A stretch of DNA of 64,000 nt, from the NCBI RefSeq assembly GCF_009755605.1, contig NZ_WPNZ01000035.1, forward strand, positions 38,569 through 102,568, written 5' to 3'. This DNA is from Streptomyces typhae (GTDB lineage: Bacteria > Actinomycetota > Actinomycetes > Streptomycetales > Streptomycetaceae). Below are positions 55,382 through 63,870 of the stretch, piece after piece; the first letter of the stretch is position 1, and each line of letters starts with the position of its first letter. A program made the translations under genes and the position numbers. The notes beneath the pieces are model-generated. The model was not told where the DNA came from. It was given only the letters and a program-made list of their open reading frames with translations, and did not search any database.

Positions 55382-56328
55382 GGTCTACCTCCAGTGCAGA
55401 CGCCACCAACAGACACCCCCCAAATTTATCCCTTTCACTTATCCCGTTCAGACGTTTTTGGGGTGTGTCCTTGACTGCGGAAGGGGGGCGAATCCCTGAG
55501 GGGGCCGCAGCGCGCAGAAGGAGCCGCCCAGCGACGTCGACGAATGCGGGCGCGCGAGGCAGCCGGAAAAGCACGGTGAGAGCGGCACGGCGCAGCTGGG
55601 GACGGCGGAGGCCTTCAGCGGCGCCGAGCAGCCGCGCCCGCGACCACGGGCGCGGCTGGAACCGGCGAGCACGGGCGGCGAGCTCGACCAGGACCTGCGC
55701 CAGCAGGGCCCGCGGCCAGGACCGCGAGCGCGCGGCCAGGACCGCGAGCGCGCGGAAACAGGACGAAGCAGCGCCCCGGCCCCCGACAGGGCCCGGAGCG
55801 CCGAGCCGGACAGCGGCCCAACCCGCAGCCGGGGCGACGTCTGACGGACCCGGCAGCGGGAGCAGGGCGCGGCCGGGGACGGCGGGCGGTCGGGCGAAGG
55901 CCGGTGTGGCGCGGCACCGGGACGGCGGAACAGGTGCGGCGCGCGGCGGGAGCAGGAGGCCGAGCAGCAGCCCCGCAACCGCGGCGCGCGGCGGCCGGGG
56001 AGCGTCCGCGGCCGGAGCCCGGCGAAGACCTGCCGACGAGCAGCAGGCACCCGGCCGCGGGGGCGCGGCGGGCCGAAGACGGCACCACGACGATGTCGCC
56101 GAGCACAACGAGCGGGCGCGTGCGGCGGGCTCGACCCACACCCGCCCGAGACCACGCTCCGCAGGGCACCGCGCGAGCAGTGCAGCGGCGGGCGGCGGAG
56201 AGCCCGGGCGCAGCACTACCTCGACGAGCAACAGCGCGCGGCGACCGGCAGGCGGCCGGTTCGCTGCCGTGCAGTTCGCTGCGGTGGAGTCGACCGCGGA
56301 GTGCCCGGCGAGGACGGGGCACACCGGC
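55382..56328. other. 950-base low-complexity spacer upstream of tap2
   Basis: No frame is convincing: all are Arg/Ala/Pro-rich without starts or ribosome sites. A near-perfect tandem duplication of about 20 bases (core CAGGACCGCGAGCGCGCGG) lies at 55713-55755. The tap2 promoter should lie in the AT-richer part at 55410-55460. Confidence 0.45.
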
Positions 56329-56844
56329 TCAGGTCGTCCTGCCGATCACGGCCTTCGCCTCGGCGACAGCGGCCGCGAAGAACGGGCCCAGGTCCTCGAT
56401 GCCGCCCTCTGCCCGGTCCCCCTTCCAGTGGGCCGCCGTGGCGCCCGCGGCCCAGCCCTCGGCGGTCAGGCCCTCCGCGACCGCGCGGACTTCGGCCGGG
56501 GTGAGGACGAAGGCGGGCCCGTAGCCGGACTCGTACGCCTCGATGACGTCGGGGCCTTCGCCGGTCGACCTGGCCAGCCACGGGTAGGCCCGCGTCCAGT
56601 CCGCCGTGCCCTCCTCGACCTCGGCACGGTCTGTGGCGACGGCGCTGATCAGGCGGTGGTCGGTCGCCCAGGAATCCGCTCCGGGACGGAATGTCGGGGG
56701 CAGGACCCCGCCCCCGCGCTCGCCCTCGTCCTCGCCCCTGCTCTCATCTTCGCTGGAGAAGAGCGCCTCGATCAGGTCGGGCCTGCGCCGCGCCTCCTCG
56801 AGCAGCGGCGGTTCGATCTTCGTGAGCTTCAGCCACAGGGACAC
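56329..56844 (-). CDS. DUF1877 (YfbM-like) family protein
   Basis: This 171-aa protein starts at ATG 56844. The DUF1877 pattern is visible: MSLWLKLTKIEPPLLEEARR, the acidic middle, AWATDH-like WATDHRLISAV, and the C-terminal LTPAEVRAVAEGL with FFAAAVAEAKAVI. Members are single-domain cytosolic proteins of unknown function, often clustered with other DUF genes in Streptomyces. It lies 91 bases after a same-strand neighbour. Confidence 0.75.
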   Translation of the reverse strand: MSLWLKLTKIEPPLLEEARRRPDLIEALFSSEDESRGEDEGERGGGVLPPTFRPGADSWATDHRLISAVATDRAEVEEGTADWTRAYPWLARSTGEGPDVIEAYESGYGPAFVLTPAEVRAVAEGLTAEGWAAGATAAHWKGDRAEGGIEDLGPFFAAAVAEAKAVIGRTT

Positions 56845-56935
56845 GGGTCTGCTGCTTTCTTCGGCACGGCCGCTCGGCCGCGGGAGAGTGCCGTCGGGTG
56901 GGTCTGCGGCGGCCGGTTCCGGTCGGGCGGCCGCC

Positions 56936-57607
56936 TCACTTTCCGCCGTCGCGGATCAGGAGTAGGTCGCGGTCGTGGCGGAGGGCCGCGTCGATCCACG
57001 CCGGGAACGACTCCTCGAGCAGGGGCACCACGTCCTCCACGTCGTCGTCGCCGCCCGGCAGGAGGTCGTAGTCGTCGTGGACACGGCCGGTGTCGAAGGC
57101 GGCGAGCTCCTCGCGGATGCCTTCCAGGTCTTTGCGCGGCGCGAGCATCGGGAAGGGCCAGGGGTCGGGCGCCCGGGTGCCTCCGGTACCTCCGGTACCC
57201 GGGAACGTCCAGGAACGCCCCCAGAGTTCGGCGAGGGCCCGCAGCCCCCAGGAGCGGAACGCCTCCTCCAGTACGTGCCAGCTCCTGCCCGGCAGGACCA
57301 CCGAACCGACGGGCTCCCCCAGGGTCGGGGCGAGAAGCTCCAGCAGCCACTCGTACCCGTCCGTGCCGGCGCCCGTACCAGCGTCCGTATCCGTGTCCGC
57401 ACGGAACGCGGCGGGCGGCCCAGCGACGAGCGCGCGGAGCGCCCTCTCGACCTCGGCGGCATCCGTGGCCCGCAGCAGCCTGCCCTCCTCCCGCAGCGGG
57501 CCGAGACGGGCGAGGGCCCCCTCGACGAGGTCCTCGTCGCGGGAGGCGACCAGGGCCCGCAGGCGCCACTCCTCGACGGCGAACGCCGCTAGGTACTGTT
57601 CGGCCAC
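56936..57607 (-). CDS. hypothetical acidic protein (223 aa)
   Basis: ATG 57607 follows a GAAGGGGAAG site. The 223 residues are acidic and helical (AEQYLAAFAVEEWRLRALV, RSWHVLEEAFRSWGLRALAE) and end with an Asp-rich region (LLPGGDDDVEDVVPLLEES). I do not recognise the family for certain. Such proteins often pair with DUF1877 genes in Streptomyces, and the two are probably co-transcribed. Confidence 0.65.
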   Translation of the reverse strand: MAEQYLAAFAVEEWRLRALVASRDEDLVEGALARLGPLREEGRLLRATDAAEVERALRALVAGPPAAFRADTDTDAGTGAGTDGYEWLLELLAPTLGEPVGSVVLPGRSWHVLEEAFRSWGLRALAELWGRSWTFPGTGGTGGTRAPDPWPFPMLAPRKDLEGIREELAAFDTGRVHDDYDLLPGGDDDVEDVVPLLEESFPAWIDAALRHDRDLLLIRDGGK

Positions 57608-57862
57608 CGCGCTTCCCCTTCGTTGGTGTTGGTCAGTCGATGACGGTCGGCGGACCGATCAAATGCGGTGCCGTTCCGTTCCCGGGTGAAGAGTAATGCG
57701 AGTCAAGAGGTGTGGCGCGGAGGCCTGTTGCGTACGTCGGGGACTGTGTCCGGACGGGCCGCCGGAGTTCATGGAGCACGCCGTCACCGTCCGGCATCCT
57801 CCTCATCGGTACGTCGCCCGCCGCACCGATGAGTTTCGAGGACGGAGCCGGTCTGCACGGGC

Positions 57863-58065
57863 ATGGAGACCTACACATGTGAAACGACCGGCGCGGACCT
57901 CGTCCATGACGTTCGTGGGCCGCTGCCGACCGCAGACGGACGCCCGCCACTGCTCATGATCTGATCGGGCAGCCCATGGACGCTGCCGGCTTCGCCGCGC
58001 TCGCCGCGCGCTTCCCCGAGCGGACCGTGGCCACCTACGACCCGCGCGGGCACGGCACGAAGCGG
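57863..58065 (+). pseudogene. alpha/beta hydrolase remnant
   Basis: ATG 57863 opens METYTCETTGADLVHDVRGP, then PTADGRPPLLMI, the start of an alpha/beta hydrolase with its oxyanion strand. A 5-base tandem duplication TGATC-TGATC (57957-57966) shifts the frame to GQPMDAAGFAALAARF and TVATYDPRGHG. The sequence then loses similarity, so the nucleophile elbow and catalytic His are missing. It is clearly dead. Confidence 0.7.
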
Positions 58066-58368
58066 GCCGCGGCCAGAGGACGGACGCCGGAGCAACAGCG
58101 AGGGCAGCCGTTGCGGGGACTATCAGGACGTGCGCCTGCGGCGGGTCACACAGCGTCAGGCCGGTCACCAGCAGGGCGGCGGAAGTGGCCCGGCACCTCC
58201 GCGGCCGCGCGCTCCTTACAGCCGCGCACCCGCCCGCTCCAGCGCTAAGCGGTAGACGCGCGCCGCCGCGGGCGGGCGACCGAGTTCGAAGATCGCTTCC
58301 CTTGAACTTGGAGATCGTTCCCCGCGTTCCGGGGTCCGGTGTCAGAGGCGATCTCTAGGCTCCGCCGT
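58066..58368. other. scrap region between hydrolase remnant and DUF4253 gene
   Basis: About 300 bases with no gene. A short minus-strand stretch (TGLTLCDPPQAHVLIVPATA) looks like a membrane-protein scrap, possibly from a transporter. Confidence 0.3.
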
Positions 58369-59163
58369 ATGACTTTGCAGCTTCCCGGCGGTCTCCCCGG
58401 TGGCTTTGTGCTGCCGAGCGAGGCTCCGACCATGTGGATCTCCGCCGAGCCAGTCTCCGACCCCGTGCCGTGGTGGGTACGTCTCCAGCGGCAGCAGGAC
58501 AGCACGGGGCTGATGCCTGTGCTGTGTTACCCCAACGATCACCCTCAGCCGCTCGACCTGGCGAAGGCCGAGGCCGTCGACCTGGAACGTGAACTGGAGC
58601 AGGGCTGGCATGCCTACCGGGAGCGTCAGCTTGAACGGCTCGCGGCGCCGCCGACGCCATTGCAGTTGCCGCCGGAGGTCGCGGAGTTCATCGAGCCGTT
58701 CGAGGACGACCCCGGAGCGCCGTTCGACCGCTGGCCGGGCCTGGCCCCTGCCTCCGCGCCGGCCTCTGGCGATCCGGACGAGGCCGCCCGGTCGGCGCTC
58801 ACGCACCTCGCGGCGGGCAACCCCAACCTGCTGTCCGGCTGCCACCTCGCGCTGGTCACGGCCGCCCGAAGTGCCGACATCCCCGCTGGCATCGGATGGG
58901 CTGCCGACGCCCCGCTCCCCCTCCTGTGTTCTCTGCTCAGGAGCTGGGAGGACCGGTTCGGGGCTCGCGTCATCGCCGTGATCGGCGCGACGGTCCACGT
59001 CTCCGTCGCCTCCCCTCCCCGCACCCATGAGCACGCCCTGCACGTCACGCTGGAGCATGTCCTGACCACTGCGGACAACGTCATCAAGGACCCGCCGACG
59101 CCTTACCCGGACTACGCAGCTTCCTTGATCGACAGCAACCTCTGGTCGTTCTGGTGGGATTGA
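58369..59163 (+). CDS. DUF4253 domain protein
   Basis: ATG 58369 gives 264 aa, and GTG 58339 would add ten. The C-terminal two thirds follow the DUF4253 pattern: NLLSGCHLALVTAARSADIP, LPLLCSLLRSWEDRFGARVI and EHALHVTLEHVLTTADNV, ending YAASLIDSNLWSFWWD. Function is unknown. Members are cytosolic and widespread in Streptomyces. The 3' end overlaps the convergent gene by 52 bases. Confidence 0.8.
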   Translation: MTLQLPGGLPGGFVLPSEAPTMWISAEPVSDPVPWWVRLQRQQDSTGLMPVLCYPNDHPQPLDLAKAEAVDLERELEQGWHAYRERQLERLAAPPTPLQLPPEVAEFIEPFEDDPGAPFDRWPGLAPASAPASGDPDEAARSALTHLAAGNPNLLSGCHLALVTAARSADIPAGIGWAADAPLPLLCSLLRSWEDRFGARVIAVIGATVHVSVASPPRTHEHALHVTLEHVLTTADNVIKDPPTPYPDYAASLIDSNLWSFWWD

Positions 59164-59567
59164 CACCTACCGGGGTACCGCGCCCGGCACCACTCGCCCC
59201 GCGGCTCGCTCCTCCGCCTACTGCTCTCGAACGGGAAGAGCCCAAGCGAGAACGCCGGCGGGCATGAGGGTGTGCGCCGGAGCAGTGGAAGCGGCACACC
59301 GCTCCCAGGCCGCTCCCCCGGACGCGGGTCGCCGGGGAACGGGTCGTACAGCGCCCGGCCGCCGGGCCACCGCCCGAGCTCGGTCATCAGGGCGACACCG
59401 TCGTCTATCTCTTCCGGCCGCCAGCCAGTGGTGTCGAGCAGCAGCCCGTCCAGCGGCCCGCCGACCAGCGCGGCGTACGTCTGGTGCGGTAGCGGGCCCG
59501 AGTTGGGGGCGTCGTGGTCGCGTCCGTACACCCGGCCGCGCAGCAGTTGCTCGTCATCGGCGTTCAT
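59112..59567 (-). CDS. hypothetical protein (151 aa)
   Basis: ATG 59567 follows a GGGAGG-type site. The first ~80 residues are a recognisable Streptomyces hypothetical (TYAALVGGPLDGLLLDTTGW, MTELGRWPGGRALYDPFPG). The remainder is Arg/Ser-rich and overlaps the DUF4253 gene end, so the native C-terminus may be lost. Confidence 0.55.
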   Translation of the reverse strand: MNADDEQLLRGRVYGRDHDAPNSGPLPHQTYAALVGGPLDGLLLDTTGWRPEEIDDGVALMTELGRWPGGRALYDPFPGDPRPGERPGSGVPLPLLRRTPSCPPAFSLGLFPFESSRRRSEPRGEWCRARYPGRCQSHQNDQRLLSIKEAA

Positions 59568-59676
59568 CCGACCAGCCTCCCAGCCACCGCCGACAGCGGA
59601 AGGCCGCCGGCGACCCGCAGTCCGGCCTCTCCCGTCCTGCGGGCGGGCACGGGAGCGCCCTCCCACAGGACGGGCG

Positions 59677-59952
59677 TCAGGCGCAGGGCAGACGGTCGCA
59701 GGCGGGCCAGCCGATGCGCACTCCGCAGCGGATCAGCGCGGTGATGCTGTCGACCTGGCACCTGGGCGGCTGCTCCTGGGTGAAGCGGCGCAGCGCCCGG
59801 TACACGCTGTCGCGCAGCTGGCCGTCGGTCAGCGTGAGCGCCTGCTCCTGCAGTTCGGCGAGGAGCTGCCCGGCGCGGGGCAGCGCGGCGACGGCGAGCG
59901 GCCCTTCGTCGAAGCCGTTGCGTACGGACAGGCCGGACTCGATGAAGGTCAT
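59677..59952 (-). CDS. hypothetical protein (91 aa)
   Basis: ATG 59952 is preceded by an AAAGGA ribosome site. It encodes a helical protein (QLLAELQEQALTLTDGQLRD, SVYRALRRFTQEQPP) ending in CDRLPCA. Codon bias is typical. It may follow the upstream replication-relaxation gene in one transcript. No family is known. Confidence 0.55.
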   Translation of the reverse strand: MTFIESGLSVRNGFDEGPLAVAALPRAGQLLAELQEQALTLTDGQLRDSVYRALRRFTQEQPPRCQVDSITALIRCGVRIGWPACDRLPCA

Positions 59953-60044
59953 GGTGACGGTCCTTTCCGCCCGGCCCCGCTGGTCTCCCGGTTGGAGACG
60001 CGGTCGCGGGACCGAGCGGGCGGGAACGTAGAGCACCGAGTTCG

Positions 60045-60311
60045 TTAGCGTCGCGTCGTGCGTCTACCGGCGACGCCCGAACAGGCCGCGGCCCTTCTTC
60101 TCGCCCGCGTCGGCCGCCTCCCGCACCGCGGCCTCCTCCGCCGCGCGGCGCGCTCAGCCTCCGCGCGGTCGACGTCCTCCTTCCAGCACGGCCCGCACAG
60201 GTTGTCTCCGGGGCTTCGCCATGAGGTCTGAATGACCGACTGCCAGCGTTCGTCGGTGAACTTCGTCCCACACCGGGTGCACACCGGCCGCTGCGCCTCG
60301 CGCTCCGCGGC
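60045..60311 (-). pseudogene. detached C-terminus of replication-relaxation paralogue
   Basis: Directly in frame after the amber stop, the sequence continues AAEREAQRPVCTRCGTKFTD and ERWQSVIQTSW, then LCGPCWKED. This is the zinc-knuckle module seen twice in the intact paralogue (AEREARRPVCAGCGAKFTD). The tail is therefore a true part of the gene cut off by a nonsense change. A GTG at 60284 could restart translation, but the final 30 residues are Arg-rich and degenerate. Confidence 0.75.
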
Positions 60312-61328
60312 CTAGCGTTCCGCCTGCCGCCGGCGGGACTGCTCTTCCTCCATCCGGTAGAGCCGCTCGCCGTCCGGGTTGCCCAGGGCCCAGCTCAGCG
60401 TCTGCCACTCCTCACGCCCCAGCCGCCGCCACACCGGGCCAGCGGCCCCGGCCGGACCGGCGGTGATCCGCTCCAGCTCGGTGACGACCACGGGCACCGC
60501 CTGGTGGTAGTCGACGGCCGTGAACCCGGCCCACGGGTACCGGGCGCCGGCGAAGCAGCGGCGGGCGGCCTGCTCCAGGCGCCGCATCCGTCTCTCGCGC
60601 TGCGCCTGCGTCTTGCCCGTGAACACGAAGGCCACCGGCACGTAGCCCTCCCGCCCGCTCGCCGGGTAGATCCGCGACCACAGCCGGAAGTCGTGCACCG
60701 CCGCACCCTGGCGCCGGGCTGCCCGCTCGCGGTCCTTGTCGGCCTTCGGCGCCAGGAGCTCGAACCAGTCGTTGTAGCGGTGCAGCTTCGCCGTCAGGTC
60801 GTCGACGGGCTCATTCACGCGGTCGACCTCCAGGAGCATCGCGGGCACCCCGGCGTCCGGGGCGCGCATCGTCAGGTCGGCGTACTGGGTGTACCCGTAC
60901 GGCAGGCGGTGGGCGATCTCGGTCTGCCAGGACAGCGGAGTGCCGAACCCGGCCCCGGTGAGGACCGTGGCGGTCATCGTCACGGTGGCCGCGTGTTCGT
61001 CGAAGCCGTCGCCGTCAACCGGCTCTCCGTCGTCGTACTGGAGCTTGCGCAGCACGGACACCCGCACGCTCTTCGGGAGCAGCTGCTTGGCTTCCTTGTG
61101 CCCTCGCTCGATCAGCACCCACAGCTGATGTCCCGACTCCAGTCGTGTCTCCACCCAGACCTTTCCCCCGCCCTTGAGGGCGTTGAGGGTGTCCCTCGTG
61201 CACCGGTCGTGCCGGTCACCGGGACGCAGCATCCGCCACAAGTGGTCAGCGGTAGCCCTCTGGAAGATCCCCAGAGCCTTCAGCACCTCCTTCTTCCTGG
61301 TGTGTGTCGGCTTCCATGTCTGCTTCAA
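60312..61328 (-). CDS. replication-relaxation family protein, truncated by an in-frame TAG
   Basis: This 338-aa paralogue of the gene at 32003 starts at ATG 61328. It has a winged helix (VLKALGIFQRATADHLWRML), a nuclease-like core (YADLTMRAPDAGVPAMLLEVD) with the same spacing as the intact copy, and a coiled tail (EEEQSRRRQAER). The stop TAG at 60312-60314 sits before the zinc-knuckle module, which continues in frame. The core could still fold, but the metal-binding end is lost unless the stop is read through. Confidence 0.75.
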   Translation of the reverse strand: MKQTWKPTHTRKKEVLKALGIFQRATADHLWRMLRPGDRHDRCTRDTLNALKGGGKVWVETRLESGHQLWVLIERGHKEAKQLLPKSVRVSVLRKLQYDDGEPVDGDGFDEHAATVTMTATVLTGAGFGTPLSWQTEIAHRLPYGYTQYADLTMRAPDAGVPAMLLEVDRVNEPVDDLTAKLHRYNDWFELLAPKADKDRERAARRQGAAVHDFRLWSRIYPASGREGYVPVAFVFTGKTQAQRERRMRRLEQAARRCFAGARYPWAGFTAVDYHQAVPVVVTELERITAGPAGAAGPVWRRLGREEWQTLSWALGNPDGERLYRMEEEQSRRRQAER

Positions 61329-61857
61329 AGACTTCGAAGGGTTGTCGAACGCATCGGCGGACCCTGACTTCCCTGGCTGCCTGCGCGGATGCGTCCGGCG
61401 GGCGAAGTAGCCGTGGAGGGGGCGATGGAGGGGCCCGCCGAGGGGGCCTGCGGGACCTGGTCGACGTCCTCGGAAGGCCGGCGGTCGCGGGCGGTGTGGT
61501 GGTCGCGGGCGGTGTGGTGGTCGCGGGCGGGGTCGGGTGTGAGATCGGCGGGCACGGTGTCCTCGGTTTCCCCCGGCCTGCGGGCCGGGTCGGTGAGCGT
61601 CCGGTCCGTACGCGGGTGTGCGTGCGGGCCGGAGCCACCGTCGGAAGGACCCCCTCTTGTCCGCTGTCTGATGCTCAACACCGATCGGTGTCTCCTATGC
61701 CCCAGAAACGCCCGCCTGGGACGACTTGTTCGTGACCGGCATCATGATCTGCTCTCTGTCCCCCGGCGGAATGACAGCAGGAGGGAAGCTCCGTCCGGAC
61801 CGGGGGACGTGCTCTCGCGTGGGCGCTCACGTCACCCGCTTGACGAGGGAGCTCAAC
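61329..61857. other. spacer with tandem repeat and conserved motif
   Basis: This 530-base divergent spacer holds the tandem repeat at 61483-61536. It also holds CCCCCTCTTGTCCGCTGTCT (61650-61669), close to a motif upstream of the intact replication-relaxation gene (33947-33965). No gene is supported. Confidence 0.45.
61483..61536. repeat. 18-bp tandem repeat, nearly three units
   Basis: The unit GGTCGCGGGCGGTGTGGT occurs exactly twice (61483-61518), and a third copy diverges after 13 bases. Confidence 0.8.
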
Positions 61858-62508
61858 GTGCCCGAGGTCTGGATCGGCCCGCGCCGCTACGCAACGAAGA
61901 AGGACCGCAAGGAAGCGGTGCAGGCGATCCTGGACCGCTACAGCCTCGGACAGGACGTCGACCAGGAGGACGACGACCTGCTGCTGCGGGACCTGCTCGA
62001 CATGCGTCCCGACGCGGCGGAGAAAGTCGGCCCGGGGGTGGACCGCTTCCGGATCATCCCCACCCTGCGCGGTCACCACAAAGGCCCGGAAGCAGTCCGG
62101 GCCGATGGCAGCAAGGTCGCCTACTCCTATCAGAAGCGCCTGGACGCACCCACCCACCGGCAACGCGTGCTGGCCGCGATGCGCACCGAAATCCAGGAAC
62201 AGGTCAACGCCTACTACGAGTCCCGCAAGGCGCCCCACACGCTCGTGTACGACGAGAGCGGCCAGCCTCTGGCCTCCGACGACACGCACGTCTCCTACTT
62301 CCACGGTCCGCGCTTCCACGACATCGCGATGGAGTTCGTCCAGGCCGCCGGCGGCTTCGATGCCGTCGACCTGACCGCAGAGAAGGCGCGGGGGCTGGCG
62401 CTGTTCACCGACCGGGCCCTGGCGGAACGCTGGCACGCCCACCATCAGGAGCACGCCGTACTCGGGGTGTCGTCGGCCAAGGAGAACCTGTGCCGCCCAC
62501 GCGTGTAG
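61858..62508 (+). CDS. DUF3223/DCL-family protein
   Basis: GTG 61858 follows a GAGGGAG site with 6-base spacing. The first ~110 of 216 residues match the DCL/DUF3223 pattern: ATKKDRKEAVQAILDRYSLG, LLRDLLDMRPDAAEKVGPGV and ADGSKVAYSYQKRLDAP. The C-terminal half (NAYYESRKAPHTLVYDESG, VSYFHGPRFHDIAMEFVQ) is the extension seen in bacterial members. Function is unknown, and plant DCL acts in plastid rRNA handling. Confidence 0.78.
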   Translation: MPEVWIGPRRYATKKDRKEAVQAILDRYSLGQDVDQEDDDLLLRDLLDMRPDAAEKVGPGVDRFRIIPTLRGHHKGPEAVRADGSKVAYSYQKRLDAPTHRQRVLAAMRTEIQEQVNAYYESRKAPHTLVYDESGQPLASDDTHVSYFHGPRFHDIAMEFVQAAGGFDAVDLTAEKARGLALFTDRALAERWHAHHQEHAVLGVSSAKENLCRPRV

Positions 62509-62680
62509 CGCGCCACACGCACCGGCTGTCCGGGGCGGCGCGCACGGGGGCGGGCCGACGCGCGCATGGTGCGTTGACAACCCATCTTGCAACCTCGGAA
62601 TCGAAGGGTCCTGGGTTGGCAGCCAGGATCTTTCTGGCGAGTTCGCCGGGGTCTGACGGTGTGGTGTTCGGCTGCGCGGG

Positions 62681-63742
62681 TCAGGCTGCTGTTCGTGCCG
62701 CGTCGTGCAGGTGCTTGACCATCCAGAACTCCTCAACGCGAGCGCCGTCGCCGGTCATCGCCGTGACCAAGAAGCTGAGTATGTCCGGGAGCCCGCCCGT
62801 GGGGGTGGGCAGATGGGCGGCGACGCACCGGGCGAGGACCCCGAAGACGATGGCCTGGCGGAAGACGAGGTGGGAGGGGCGTTCCCACTCAGGTTCGAAG
62901 ACTTGTGGCTCGCCGATCAGCATGGCGCGAGCCCGCAGGTGCGCTTGCTCGTATAAGGAAGTGAGCTCCCTGTGCAACCGCGCTCTCGCGCCGACCGGGA
63001 GGGTGGCAGCTGTCAGTGCTGCTACGGCCAGGGGGTGTTCGCGCAGGTCGGCATGGGCAAGGGCCAGGTCCAGGGCGTGGCGCCGCATCGGCTGCAGCAG
63101 TGAGGGGCCCAGGCTGGCCAGGTAGCTGATGAAGGGCTCCCTCTTGAGCAGGGGCGAATCGATGAGGCCCTGCCCCAGCAGGTACTCCGGCACCCGCGTG
63201 ATCTCCACAGCGCGGTGTGGACCGCGTACCCAGGAGTTGTCGAAGCGTGCACCGGTCGCGCGCTCGACAGCCGCCAGACCGGTGCCCCACAGATGGCCGT
63301 CGTCCAGAGTCAGGCCTTCCAGCAGGGGCTGCCAGGCGTCGGGGGGCGCGCCGAATGGGATGTCCTCGGGCGCGATCATTTCGAAGGCGGAGGAGATCAG
63401 TCCGTCCTCGGCCAGGCTCAGTTGTGAGACTGCGTTGACGTTCCAGTAGACGCTGGCGGTGCGGCCGTGCCGCGAGAGCGGGCGCAGTACCTCCTGGCGA
63501 GACCCTTGATAGTTGTTGTTCTCCACGACGATGACGGCAGGTCCTGACCGGGAGACGAGGATGAGATCCCTGTCGTAGTGTTCGCGCAGTTCCTCCAGTA
63601 GCAGGGGGCGGCTGTGCTCGGGGTTGCCGCCGAAGAGCCGAATGACGGTGTCCTCGTCGCCGCCGTGCACGGCCGTGAACGTGGCTGCCTGCTCAAGCCC
63701 TAAATCTGCGAGGAGGCTTTGCAGGTGCTGGGGTGAGGTCAT
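62681..63742 (-). CDS. DUF6461 domain protein
   Basis: This 353-aa protein starts at ATG 63742. The first ~130 residues fit DUF6461 (ATFTAVHGGDEDTVIRLFGG, GPAVIVVENNNYQGSRQEVL, RTASVYWNVNAVSQLSLAED). The C-terminal half is all-helical (ARLHRELTSLYEQAHLRARA). DUF6461 proteins in Streptomyces often neighbour other stand-alone DUF genes. The role is unknown. It lies 130 bases left of an IS start. Confidence 0.75.
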   Translation of the reverse strand: MTSPQHLQSLLADLGLEQAATFTAVHGGDEDTVIRLFGGNPEHSRPLLLEELREHYDRDLILVSRSGPAVIVVENNNYQGSRQEVLRPLSRHGRTASVYWNVNAVSQLSLAEDGLISSAFEMIAPEDIPFGAPPDAWQPLLEGLTLDDGHLWGTGLAAVERATGARFDNSWVRGPHRAVEITRVPEYLLGQGLIDSPLLKREPFISYLASLGPSLLQPMRRHALDLALAHADLREHPLAVAALTAATLPVGARARLHRELTSLYEQAHLRARAMLIGEPQVFEPEWERPSHLVFRQAIVFGVLARCVAAHLPTPTGGLPDILSFLVTAMTGDGARVEEFWMVKHLHDAARTAA

Positions 63743-63870
63743 GCGGGGATTGTCGTCTGCGCCACTGACAGTCGGGGTCCCGTCTCATCGAGCGCGCAGA
63801 GCTCGTCAGGAATGTGGGGCATTCCTCGGACGTCGTCTTGAGCTTTGATCCTGGGGTTCCGAGACGGTGC

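Noticed and set aside
55342..57696. 784-aa plus-strand frame across the tap2 upstream spacer and DUF1877 gene
   Set aside because: It runs antisense through two supported genes and is low-complexity Arg/Ala/Pro throughout.
61483..61536. CRISPR-like array
   Set aside because: Units are contiguous 18-mers without spacers, so it is a simple tandem repeat. No cas genes occur in the window.
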